A stretch of DNA of 7,878 nucleotides from assembly GCA_007131525.1 (NCBI GenBank), contig SLQK01000311.1, positions 1 through 7,878 on the forward strand, read 5' to 3'. Numbering within the stretch: position 1 is the stretch's first letter; each line of letters starts with the position of its first letter. This DNA is from Nitriliruptoraceae bacterium. Its GTDB lineage: Bacteria; Actinomycetota; Nitriliruptoria; Nitriliruptorales; Nitriliruptoraceae. Position numbers and translations under genes: made by a program. Below, one piece after another: positions 1 through 5,962 of the stretch. The notes below the pieces were generated by a model. The model had not been told where the DNA came from. It ran no database searches and saw only the letters and a program-made list of their open reading frames with translations.

Positions 1-165
1 CCCCCTGGGACCCTGGATCCAGTCGGCGTCCGTTATCTTTCTCGGAGACGTTCCTAGGGGCGCGACGGCGGTCTGTCGGTTCAGCCGAGGCGGTTCCCAC
101 CCGCTGATCCGACGCGCGACGATACGGGATGTCACCTTCGACGTGGGGCTGAACGGCAGCTCGCA
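1..165. other. Left edge, no recognisable gene
   Basis: This stretch lies downstream of the leftward hydrolase gene. The plus strand is open in one frame (from base 2 onwards), but the translation resembles no family I know, has no start with a ribosome-binding site, and continues as an antisense shadow of the hydrolase. A perfect 12-bp palindrome, CCGCTCGAGCGG (169-180), overlaps the last codons of the hydrolase. It has no loop or T-run, so I do not call it a terminator. Confidence 0.5.
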
Positions 166-999
166 CTACCGCTCGAGCGGATGGCGCGAGAAGAAGCTGG
201 CGAGGTGTTCGGCAGCGGCCCGGGGCTCCACCTCGAAGATGCAGTGTTCCGTGTCCGGCATCACCACGGGCTCCGCGTGCGGGATCCACGACTGGAGTAT
301 CGGGTGGACGTCCTTGAACGCGGAGTCGGCGCCCGCCAGGTTCAGGACGGGTGCGTCGATCGTGGCTGCGTCGTCGGGTGTGAACCCCCAGGATCCCAGT
401 GCGGGGACGTCGTGCTGGAAGAGCGTGTCGGCGGCCGCGACCCAGCGCTCCAACCAGCCCGCGGGCAGGATCCGGTCGAAGGTGGCGTCGAAGCTCGGCC
501 CGCAGATCGCCATGAAGGCGGTGCGGATGGCGCCCGCCTTGTCGCCGGCCGCGTACAGCTGTCCTGCCTCCTCTACGGCCGTTCCTACCCTGGGGTCCTC
601 GGGTTCGACGGGCAGGCCGGGCTCAGCCAAGGCGAGCGTGTGCACCGCGTCGGGGTGGTCCACGGCGAACTGGAGGAGGATCGTCGCCCCGTAGGAGAGT
701 CCGGCGAGGTGTGCCCGGTCGATCCCGAGGTGCCGCATGACGGCCCGGCAGTCGGCCGCCTGCTCATCGATGCTCAGTGGCAGACCGTCGTGCGAGCTCC
801 TGCCCCATCCTCGCCGCTGATAGTGGATGACCCGGAAGCGCTCGGCGAGGGCCGGTTCCTGGATCACCGCAGCGCACTCGTCGGTGCTGCCGCCGTGGAC
901 GAACACCACCGGTTCGCCGGATCCACGGTCGTAGAGATCGAGCTCAACCCCGTCGACCGCGGTGAGCTCCATCACCGGTCGTTCCACTGGATAGGCCAT
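166..999 (-). CDS. Alpha/beta-hydrolase fold family protein
   Basis: A 277-residue protein with the complete alpha/beta-hydrolase layout. A short N-terminal strand region leads to the HGG oxyanion motif (residues 35-37). The nucleophile elbow is GLSYG with Ser102, a likely acid is Asp225 in LAGAD, and the catalytic His is His252 in DTEHC. The length is typical for the superfamily. The frame is open to 1224, but I place the start at ATG 999: AGGAGG lies five bases upstream (1005-1010), the hydrolase homology begins just after it, and residues further upstream look non-coding. No signal peptide is visible, so it should be cytoplasmic. It probably hydrolyses a small ester, lactone or similar substrate, which the sequence does not reveal. 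It is transcribed divergently from the DUF1801/DUF2200 pair across a spacer containing a 14-bp palindrome. The family is certain; the substrate is unknown. Confidence 0.93.
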   Translation of the reverse strand: MAYPVERPVMELTAVDGVELDLYDRGSGEPVVFVHGGSTDECAAVIQEPALAERFRVIHYQRRGWGRSSHDGLPLSIDEQAADCRAVMRHLGIDRAHLAGLSYGATILLQFAVDHPDAVHTLALAEPGLPVEPEDPRVGTAVEEAGQLYAAGDKAGAIRTAFMAICGPSFDATFDRILPAGWLERWVAAADTLFQHDVPALGSWGFTPDDAATIDAPVLNLAGADSAFKDVHPILQSWIPHAEPVVMPDTEHCIFEVEPRAAAEHLASFFSRHPLER

Positions 1000-1301
1000 G
1001 GCGTCCTCCTCGTTGTCCGCGCTCACCTGCTCGCATCCCGGTTCTGCCCGTCCTGGGGGCGTCGAAGGGAACCGGGGTCTCGTGCCGTGACGCTGGCGAG
1101 GTTCCCGGGCGCTGTCCATCCCAGGATCCTGGGGTCTTCCGAGACGAGGGGGTGGGGCCCGTGGTCCGTCGTGCGGCAGATCCCTCCAGTGACGCCGTTC
1201 TCCGGGGTGGCGGGCCGGGCCCATCTCGTGCGACAGTGGTCGACGGCGCCGATGGTCGGCGCGGATCGGCGGTGTCGGGGGACGGAGCGAGGGGGACGAG
1301 G
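1000..1301. promoter_or_regulatory. Divergent intergenic region with two inverted repeats
   Basis: A 302-bp spacer between the start codons of the leftward hydrolase and the rightward DUF1801 gene, so it should hold both promoters. Two symmetrical elements are visible. One is a perfect 14-bp palindrome, CCCAGGATCCTGGG, at 1120-1133. The other is an inverted repeat at 1246-1262 with a 7-bp stem (GCGCCGA / TCGGCGC) and a 3-base loop, 40 bp before the DUF1801 start. Either could be an operator for a dimeric repressor. I see no convincing -35/-10 pair, which is common in high-GC DNA. Open frames crossing the region are shadows. Confidence 0.45.
1005..1010 (-). promoter_or_regulatory. Ribosome-binding site of the hydrolase gene
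   Basis: On the minus strand this reads AGGAGG, a full Shine-Dalgarno match five bases before ATG 999. It decides the start of the hydrolase against the longer open frame that reaches 1224. Confidence 0.85.
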
Positions 1302-1748
1302 ATGGCCGAGGAGGAGGGCGTCGCGACCGCGGCCGGCGGGTTCAGCGCTGCGGAGCGAGAGGCGATGCGCCAGCGCGCGGAGGAGCTCCGCGCCGAGCGG
1401 GGTGGCCGGAAGAAGGCGGATGGCCTGGAGGCGGCCCTGGAGGCGATCGCGGCGATGCCCGACGAGGACCGTGTGCTCGCCGAGCGGGTGCACGCCATCG
1501 TGTCGGCGCTGGCCCCGCACCTGTGGGCCCGGACCTGGTACGGCATGCCGGCCTACGCCGACGGCAAGGACGTGGTGTGCTTCTTCCAGGGCGCCGCGAA
1601 GTTCGACGCCCGCTACGCCACGATCGGTTTCAACGACGTCGCCCGGCTCGACGACGGGGCGATGTGGCCGGTGACCTTCGCCATCGTCGAGTGGAACGAC
1701 CAGGTCGCCGCGCGCGTCGAGGACCTCGTCCGCCGAGCGGTCGGTTGA
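1302..1748 (+). CDS. DUF1801 (YdhG-like) domain protein
   Basis: A 148-residue soluble protein. The N-terminal 40 residues are charged and helical (FSAAEREAMRQRAEELRAE at 14-32). The DUF1801 core follows, with the family's WYGMPAY signature (79-85) and then GKDVVCFF (88-95), FDARYATIGF (101-110) and LDDGAMWP (116-123). The motifs are complete and the length fits. A longer frame opens at 1152, but ATG 1302 is preferred: the upstream residues are Gly/Arg/Pro-rich and unlike the family, and the purine-rich GAGGGGGACGAGG lies directly upstream. No membrane segment or signal is seen. Members of this family have been compared with iron chaperone/frataxin-like folds, but no function can be read from the sequence. 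The DUF2200 gene starts 52 bp downstream on the same strand, so the two are probably co-transcribed. Confidence 0.9.
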   Translation: MAEEEGVATAAGGFSAAEREAMRQRAEELRAERGGRKKADGLEAALEAIAAMPDEDRVLAERVHAIVSALAPHLWARTWYGMPAYADGKDVVCFFQGAAKFDARYATIGFNDVARLDDGAMWPVTFAIVEWNDQVAARVEDLVRRAVG

Positions 1749-1800
1749 CCGGCGACCGGGTGCTGCCCGCCGGTCCGGCGCACACCAGGAGGCACCAGCC

Positions 1801-2151
1801 ATGACCGAGCACCGGATCTTCAGTACCAGCGTCGCGAGCGTGTACCCGCACTACGTGGCGAAGGCCGAACGCAAGGGCCGCACCAAGGACGAGGTGGACG
1901 AGCTGATCCGCTGGCTGACGGGCTACACGCAGGAGGAGCTTGACGCGCAGCTGGCTTCGGAGGCCACGTTCCGTGGCTTCTTCGACGGGGCACCGCGCCC
2001 CAACCCGGCACGGGAACTGATCACGGGCGTGGTCTGTGGCGTCCGGGTCGAGGAGGTGGAGGATCCGCTGATGCGGGAGATCCGCTACCTCGACAAGCTG
2101 GTGGACGAGCTCGCCCGGGGGCGGACGATCGAGCGCATCCTCCGCGACTGA
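1801..2151 (+). CDS. DUF2200 family protein
   Basis: A 116-residue soluble protein matching the small conserved DUF2200 family along its whole length. Recognisable blocks are SVASVYPHYVAKAERKGRT (near residues 9-28), WLTGYTQEELDAQL (38-51), ITGVVCGVRVEEVEDPLM (about 74-91) and EIRYLDKLVDELARG (near 93-107). The start is secure: AGGAGG (1787-1792) lies eight bases before ATG 1801, and the family's N-terminus aligns there. There are no transmembrane segments or known catalytic motif, and the family's role is unknown to me. It follows the DUF1801 gene by 52 bp in the same direction, suggesting a two-gene unit. No clear terminator follows before the convergent membrane-protein gene. Confidence 0.93.
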   Translation: MTEHRIFSTSVASVYPHYVAKAERKGRTKDEVDELIRWLTGYTQEELDAQLASEATFRGFFDGAPRPNPARELITGVVCGVRVEEVEDPLMREIRYLDKLVDELARGRTIERILRD

Positions 2152-2407
2152 CGGGCGCTGGATCCGCCTGCGCGGCGACGCGATCGAGGCCGTGCGCCCC
2201 TTGGGTGTGGACCGCTGCGAGCACGCCATGTCGTTCGAAGGGTGCAGCGAGCGTCGGGGGCGTGATCGGCGGCCGGCATCATCGGGAGTGCCTCCGCGGG
2301 GGCGACCCGGCGGGCACTGCGGCGCGACCTCGACGGCCTCCGCGACCTCGACGGCCTCGCCGCCCACGCGGAACACCACGCCGTCATGTGACCCGCGGCC
2401 GGCACCG
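2152..2407. other. Convergent intergenic region with an 18-bp tandem duplication
   Basis: A 256-bp spacer between the ends of the rightward DUF2200 gene and the leftward two-TM gene. Frames are open on both strands, but none has a ribosome-binding site or a recognisable family. The one distinct feature is the 18-bp tandem duplication at 2323-2358. No hairpin followed by T-rich sequence is visible, so bidirectional termination here is assumed, not seen. Confidence 0.4.
2323..2358. repeat. Two exact tandem copies of an 18-bp unit
   Basis: CGCGACCTCGACGGCCTC occurs at 2323-2340 and again, with no mismatch, at 2341-2358. The unit is a multiple of three and on the minus strand would read as a doubled six-residue motif (EAVEVA). 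It is not inside any gene I can support and is probably a slippage duplication. Confidence 0.85.
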
Positions 2408-2680
2408 TCACGGGCCGGCACTGATCTTGTTCCGGATCACGGGGCTGTTCAGGGACGACTCCAGCGAGTGGATGGCGAAGCCGGTCGCCATGCCGGCGAT
2501 GCTGACCACGGTGCCGAGCCGGATCGCAGCCAGGGCGGCGATGTCCGCCGCAGGTGCGAGCGAGCGGAACCGGGCCAGGACATCGAAGCGCAGCGCGAAC
2601 ATGGTGACGGCTGACATCGTGCCGAAGATGAGCGCACCCGTCAGGACGTGGACGACGATGGAGTGGAAGGCCGGGTTCAT
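2408..2680 (-). CDS. Small two-TM membrane protein of unknown function
   Basis: A 90-residue hydrophobic protein with two predicted transmembrane helices, about residues 8-28 (IVVHVLTGALIFGTMSAVTM) and 47-70 (starting at IAALAAIRLG and ending AGMATGF). Histidines lie near the membrane at positions 6, 11 and 71. ATG 2680 has AGGAG (2689-2693 on the plus strand) eight bases upstream, a convincing start. It overlaps the stop of the upstream small gene by ATGA, a sign of translational coupling. The C-terminus SPVIRNKI followed by SAGP looks like a cytoplasmic loop that would normally lead into further helices, but the frame stops and no downstream frame is hydrophobic. It may therefore have lost a second helix pair. 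It vaguely recalls DUF2231-type membrane proteins; I cannot assign a family. Confidence 0.6.
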   Translation of the reverse strand: MNPAFHSIVVHVLTGALIFGTMSAVTMFALRFDVLARFRSLAPAADIAALAAIRLGTVVSIAGMATGFAIHSLESSLNSPVIRNKISAGP

Positions 2681-2878
2681 GCCTCGCTCTCCTGTGCTCG
2701 CAGGGCATCTTCACGGATGACCGCTTCGTTGCCGGAGCGTGTCCGGCCGTAGCGCAGGGCCAGGGGAACGAAGGCCGCGGTCACCGCGATGATGAACAGC
2801 GTCCACACCAGCGTGGTCCTACAACCACTGCGAGATGATCTCGTCCCGGAACTCCGACTCCAGCGCGGCGTAGGCCAT
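2677..2878 (-). pseudogene. Small one-TM membrane protein, broken by one extra base
   Basis: Starting at ATG 2878, with AGAGG just upstream, the frame reads MAYAALESEFRDEIISQWL and hits TAG at 2819-2821. In the next frame the coding character resumes at once (RTTLVWTLFIIAVTAAF, then LALRYGR) and runs to a TGA that overlaps the next gene's ATG as ATGA. Removing one base in the TTGTAGG stretch gives a 66-residue protein: an amphipathic N-terminus, one membrane helix at about 22-41, and a charged tail ending ESEA. The start signal, helix and stop/start overlap make a real gene likely. The extra base is either a genuine lesion or a sequencing error. An alternative is restart at GTG 2807, since AGGA lies eight bases before it. 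Function unknown. Confidence 0.55.
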
Positions 2879-2884
2879 CTTGTC

Positions 2885-3160
2885 CTCTGAGGGTCCCCAA
2901 CACCCTGCCGCTGACGGTGCTCGGCGCCGCGCTGCTTGCCACCTCAATGGGCACCATCCGACGGACCCGGCGGTGGAGCATCCCGACGACGCGCGGCAGC
3001 GCCAGCTCACGCTGCCGCTCGAGAATCGAGAGCGTCATGGTGCTCACGATCCCGATGATCGCAATGCGGACGCTCAGGACCAGCAGGTCACCGGGCGCAC
3101 CGATCATGGAGTTGGACATCCGTGTTCGGGAGTCGTACGTGGGGCCGAGCACGACCAGGA
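2885..3160 (-). pseudogene. Remnant of an FtsX/MacB-type ABC transporter permease
   Basis: About 90 residues on the minus strand match the C-terminal FtsX domain of MacB-like ABC permeases. A hydrophobic helix (DLLVLSVRIAIIGIVSTM) runs into the hallmark cytoplasmic stretch LSILERQRELALPRVVGM, then RRVRRMVPIEV, then a second partly degraded hydrophobic stretch ending RVLGTL. Intact relatives have several hundred residues, a large periplasmic domain before this point and another helix after it; both are absent. The left end runs into the start region of the small one-TM gene. The right end stops near 3160, beyond which the sequence is the upstream region of the repeat lipoprotein. Within the helix several positions look worn (Ser and Pro for the usual hydrophobic or Leu residues). 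The surrounding minus-strand frame stays open to 3842 only because it is antisense to the RCC1-like repeats. Confidence 0.72.
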
Positions 3161-3251
3161 ACGGCGCACCCCCAGTTTTCTGGGATTGTTGCCATCGAGG
3201 ATCGTGGGTAGAAGTGCCGAGCAGGTGTCTGTCAGCTATGGAGGTGCGGGG
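3161..3251 (+). promoter_or_regulatory. Probable promoter/leader region of the repeat lipoprotein gene
   Basis: This 91-bp stretch separates the permease remnant from the lipoprotein start. It holds a small perfect hairpin at 3171-3184 (CCCAG-TTTT-CTGGG). The bases from 3176 to 3192 are the most A/T-rich local patch and include TTGTTGCCA, a possible -35. No matching -10 at normal spacing is clear. The hairpin lies right at the edge of the permease remnant. Confidence 0.3.
3240..3244 (+). promoter_or_regulatory. Ribosome-binding site of the repeat lipoprotein gene
   Basis: GGAGG lies seven bases before GTG 3252. No other in-frame start (GTG 3225, GTG 3333, ATG 3357) has a comparable site, so it decides the start. 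Confidence 0.6.
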
Positions 3252-4259
3252 GTGTCGTTTCCGGATGGTGGCGCAGGGGTGGCGGGTACCGATAGAGCGG
3301 GGCCGTCTGGCCGGGCTGGCCGGTCCGGGTGGGTGAGAGCCGGCCTGCTCGCGCTGATGGTGGCTGGTGTGGCGATCCTGCTGCTTGCCTGCAGTGACAG
3401 TGAGGGTGACGATGATGGTCAGGCCGTCGAGGCGGTCGTCCCCACCTTGGCTGCCGGGTGGCTCCACACCTGCGGGTTGGAGGCGGATGGCACCCCCCAC
3501 TGCTGGGGGTCGGAGCTCGGCGGTCGGTCGTCGCCGCCGGAGGGGCTGCGTCTGAGCACGATCGCTGCCGGCAGTGCGCATTCCTGCGGGTTGGAGGCGG
3601 ATGGGACCCCGCACTGCTGGGGCAGCGACAGCGACGGCCAGTCGTCGCCGCCGGAGGGGCTGCGTCTGAGCACGATCGCTGCCGGCAGTGCGCATTCCTG
3701 CGGGTTGGAGGCGGATGGGACCCCGCACTGCTGGGGCGACGACGACGATGGCCAGTCGTCGCCGCCGGATGGGCTTCAGTTCGCCACCATCGCTGCCGGC
3801 GGTTCGTTCAACTGCGGGCTGGAGGCTAACGGTACCCCGCACTGCTGGGGCTCCGACCTCCGCGGCCAGTCGTCGCCGCCGGAGGGGCTGCGCCTGTCAG
3901 ACATCAGTGCTTTCCGCACGCATGCCTGCGGGCTGGAGGCGGACGGGACCCCACGCTGCTGGGGCGAGGACGCTCGGGGACAGTCGTCGCCGCCGGACGG
4001 GCTGCGCCTGACCGCGATCGCTGTCGGCGTTCAGCATTCCTGCGGGTTGGAGGCGGATGGCACGCCGCACTGCTGGGGGGGTGAGGGTTGGATGCCTTTC
4101 ACACCGCCGGACGGGCTGCGACTGGCCACGATCGCTGCGGGCCGCTCGCACATCTGCGGGTTGGAGGCGGATGGGACCCCGCACTGCTGGGGTGATGAGA
4201 GCGAGGCTCTCGCATCGCCGCCGGACGGGCTGCTGTTGAGTGTCCCGGCCGACAGCTAG
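3252..4259 (+). CDS. RCC1-like seven-repeat lipoprotein
   Basis: A 335-residue protein predicted to be exported and lipid-anchored. Arginines around residues 20-29 precede a hydrophobic stretch (AGLLALMVAGVAILL) and the lipobox LLAC, with the modified cysteine at residue 47. A short acidic linker (SDSEGDDDG) follows. Residues 65-330 are seven tandem repeats of exactly 38 residues, then a five-residue tail. The repeat consensus is TIAAG-x3-H-x-CGLEADGTPHCWG followed by a variable loop and SSPPEGLRLS. The AAG...CGL...DGT..CWG pattern is that of bacterial RCC1-type beta-propeller repeats, here shorter than the roughly 50 residues of classical RCC1. Seven units suggest a seven-bladed propeller. 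Each repeat has a C-x9-C pair, 14 cysteines in all, likely disulfide-bonded outside the cell. GTG 3252 is chosen for its ribosome-binding site. Function is unknown; surface binding or scaffolding is the likely role. Confidence 0.85.
   Translation: MSFPDGGAGVAGTDRAGPSGRAGRSGWVRAGLLALMVAGVAILLLACSDSEGDDDGQAVEAVVPTLAAGWLHTCGLEADGTPHCWGSELGGRSSPPEGLRLSTIAAGSAHSCGLEADGTPHCWGSDSDGQSSPPEGLRLSTIAAGSAHSCGLEADGTPHCWGDDDDGQSSPPDGLQFATIAAGGSFNCGLEANGTPHCWGSDLRGQSSPPEGLRLSDISAFRTHACGLEADGTPRCWGEDARGQSSPPDGLRLTAIAVGVQHSCGLEADGTPHCWGGEGWMPFTPPDGLRLATIAAGRSHICGLEADGTPHCWGDESEALASPPDGLLLSVPADS
3444..4241 (+). repeat. Seven tandem 114-bp coding repeats (38 residues each)
   Basis: Units are at 3444-3557, 3558-3671, 3672-3785, 3786-3899, 3900-4013, 4014-4127 and 4128-4241, with no length variation. 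The best-conserved DNA in every unit encodes CGLEADGTPHCWG. Units 1 to 3 share a 97-base exact direct repeat (3527-3623 and 3641-3737), so at least one unit is a recent copy. Variation concentrates in two windows: residues 6-9 of the unit (WLHT, SAHS, SAHS, GSFN, RTHA, VQHS, RSHI) and residues 23-28 (SELGGR, SDSDGQ, DDDDGQ, SDLRGQ, EDARGQ, GEGWMP, DESEAL). The last two units lack the G-Q or G-R loop ending seen in units 1-5. Confidence 0.93.
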
Positions 4260-4812
4260 CGGCATCAGCTGCCGGGCCGTCTCTGATCAAGGACGGCGAG
4301 GCCACGCGTTGCGGTGTGTGGGGGGACCACGGGACCGCCCGGTGATGCGGGATCGGCGTGGGTGCCGGTTCGGCTCTGCTGGCATCCCCGAGGAGCGGTG
4401 CCGCGCACGGTGGTGCGCGGCCCTGCGCCAGCCATGGACGCATGGTGGAGGATGCTCGCAGTCTGCGAACCTCCGCTCTCTCCGATGACGAGCTGGCGGC
4501 CGAAGCCCGCGCACGTCGGCCTATCGACACGCCCGGGCGTGGTCGTCACGCGCGATGAGGTGCTCGAGGTCCGGGCCAACGTCACCGCCGCCATGGGTTG
4601 CCATCATCGCTGAGGGGGCCGCACCTCCTCACGCGCGGGTGCTGATCCAGCAGGGAAAGCCAGTGTCAGCGATGTTGACAGCGGTGAGGGCGATGGGCTG
4701 TGCTGTCGCCGACCGAGGGTCGTCGGCAGCCTCTCGATCGGTGCGGGTTGCCACGTGCGGCTGCTCCGGCCACCTCGACGCCCCACCCGATCAGGTTCGC
4801 GAAGCGATCCTC
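4260..4812. other. 553-bp spacer without a clear gene
   Basis: Between the repeat lipoprotein and the release-factor-like gene no frame combines a ribosome-binding site, a start and family-like sequence. Two hairpins are visible: a 6-bp stem with a 10-base loop at 4276-4297, just after the lipoprotein stop, and a strong one at 4400-4421. A short protein-like run (LSDDELAAEARARRP, within 4442-4560, plus strand) continues after a frame change as DEVLEVRANVTAAMG and ends at TGA 4611. It could be the remains of a small decayed gene, but I do not recognise it. The plus-strand frame leading into the next gene is open from 4555, without a good start before 4813. Confidence 0.4.
4400..4421 (+). terminator. 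Strong 9-bp hairpin downstream of the repeat lipoprotein
   Basis: GCCGCGCAC-GGTG-GTGCGCGGC is a perfect 9-bp stem with a tetraloop, 140 bp after the lipoprotein stop. It lacks a T-run (CCTGCGCC follows), so it is not a classical Rho-independent terminator. High-GC actinobacteria often have hairpins without T-tails at gene ends, which is the reason for this tentative call. It could also be a processing or stability element. Confidence 0.3.
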
Positions 4813-5879
4813 ATGCTGCTCGACCACCTCCGTGCCCACACTGGCCAGCGAACCGTCACGCTGACCGCTCCGGGGGAGGTTCTCCCCATGCGCGCTCCGC
4901 GTTGCCCGCAACGCTGAGCAACCCGCTGCGCGAGACCCAGGCCCAGGTCGAGTCGGACGAGGCGTTGGACCGTGCTCGCCGTAGCGATCTCCTCGCCGGG
5001 TTGCCCTCGGTGGAGGAGGTGGTCGACCGGGTTCCCGCGCGACACGGGGTGTGGCTCGCGGTCAGCGAGGACCATGACGCGATGATCGTCCCGCTCGCAC
5101 CTGGTGTGCGTGTCGCCGAGCAGGTCCTGCTCGACGACCAGGTCGGGTTGGCCCGGCCCTTGCTCGAACATGAGCAGCGTGGGACGGAACTGCTGGTCCT
5201 GACCTTGGCCGATGACGATGCGGATCTCGCCCTGCTCGACGTGGCCACCAGGGAGCTCGCGACGGTCGGGGAGCCGTTCCCGTTCACCTACGCCGGTGAT
5301 GGGTCGGGGACCCAGGATCGCAGCGCCAGCCGGCAGCGCGACGAGCGGCGGCGCCATCACTGGCGCCGGGTGGCCGAGGCGGCGCACCGGGTGGTGCTGC
5401 AGCGTGACCTGCCGGTCGTCACGGTCGGTGTTGATCGGAACCAGGCGTTCCTCAGGGAGGTCTCAGCGTGGCCGGAGGAGCTCGCGGTCGCGGTGCTCGG
5501 CTCGCCCGATGCTATGGACCAGGTGGAGCTCATCGACCGGGTGGTGGAGGCCTCAGCGTCCCACCGGAAGCGCCGCATCGAGGAGGTGGCGCTGCTGGTC
5601 GACAGCCGTGCCGGGGCCGTTCAGGTCGCGACGGGTATGACGGACCTGTACACCGTTGCCGTGGCGGGTAGGATCGAGCTGGTGGTTCTGGTCGATGGTC
5701 CACCGGTCGCGGGGTACCTCGCTCCGAGCGGTCACCTGCTGGCGGAGGACCCCGGTGGTGCGACGCCGGTACCGGATGTGCGCGCCTTCGGTGTCGCCGA
5801 GACGGTCCGGCGTGGGGGAGAGGTCCTGCTCGCTCCGGAGGGGACGCTCGACGCGAGCGTTGCCACCCTGCCTTGGTGA
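4813..5879 (+). CDS. Bacterial archaeo-eukaryotic release factor-like protein (baeRF), frame broken by a 1-base deletion
   Basis: Related to baeRF proteins, bacterial relatives of the eRF1/Vms1 peptidyl-tRNA-cleaving domains. From ATG 4813 the frame reads LLDHLRAHTGQRTVTLTAP and then RCPQR before TGA (4915-4917). One base over, it continues as LSNPLRETQAQVE and stays open to 5879. Restoring one C in CGCTG at 4912-4916 rebuilds the family's N-terminal strand and RL-N-LRE helix, giving 355 residues, the usual size. Later blocks fit: HGVWLAVSEDHDAMIVPL, the surface loop GDGSGTQ (about 162-168), the basic helix RRRHHWRRVAEAAHRVV, VVTVGVDRNQAFL, and the C-terminal AVAETVRR-like block (FGVAETVRRGGEVLLAP). 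The GSGTQ loop may correspond to the GGQ/GSQ catalytic loop; this is inference. It is probably a cytoplasmic ribosome-rescue or RNA-linked factor. The start is uncertain because no good ribosome-binding site is visible. Confidence 0.78.
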
Positions 5880-5962
5880 CGTGGCGTGGGCCCCGACCAT
5901 GGGGTCATGAGCACTGGCCGCCTCCGTCCAGTCGATGGTGTTGACGGCATCGGCCGTGGGGC

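Noticed and set aside
181..1674. Plus-strand open frame of 497 codons
   Set aside because: Antisense to the hydrolase and then out of frame with DUF1801; no family resemblance. Long empty frames are expected at this GC content.
1630..2421. Minus-strand open frame with a pleasant-looking start (VVFRVGGEAVEVAEAVEV)
   Set aside because: The doubled motif is the 18-bp tandem repeat, no ribosome-binding site is present, and the rest is antisense to DUF2200 and DUF1801.
2880..3251. Extending the repeat lipoprotein upstream to TTG 2880
   Set aside because: This would bury the signal sequence about 150 residues in and cross the permease remnant in antisense; GTG 3252 has a ribosome-binding site and gives a workable lipoprotein signal.
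2781..3842. Long minus-strand open frame across the repeat lipoprotein
   Set aside because: Most of it is the antisense of the RCC1-like repeats (Arg/Pro/Gln-rich, periodic); only the stretch at about 2885-3160 carries real family signal and is reported as the permease remnant.
3444..4241. CRISPR-like array
   Set aside because: The period is 114 bp, the repeats are in frame and coding, and no unique spacers separate short palindromic repeats.
3897..4265. Minus-strand open frame, 122 codons, with repeated RLQPAG motifs
   Set aside because: The motif periodicity of 38 codons is simply the antisense of the coding repeats on the plus strand.
4755..4911. GTG 4755 as the start of the baeRF protein
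   Set aside because: The residues it would add are Arg/Pro/His-rich and unlike the family, whereas the neighbouring frame gives the expected N-terminal strand.
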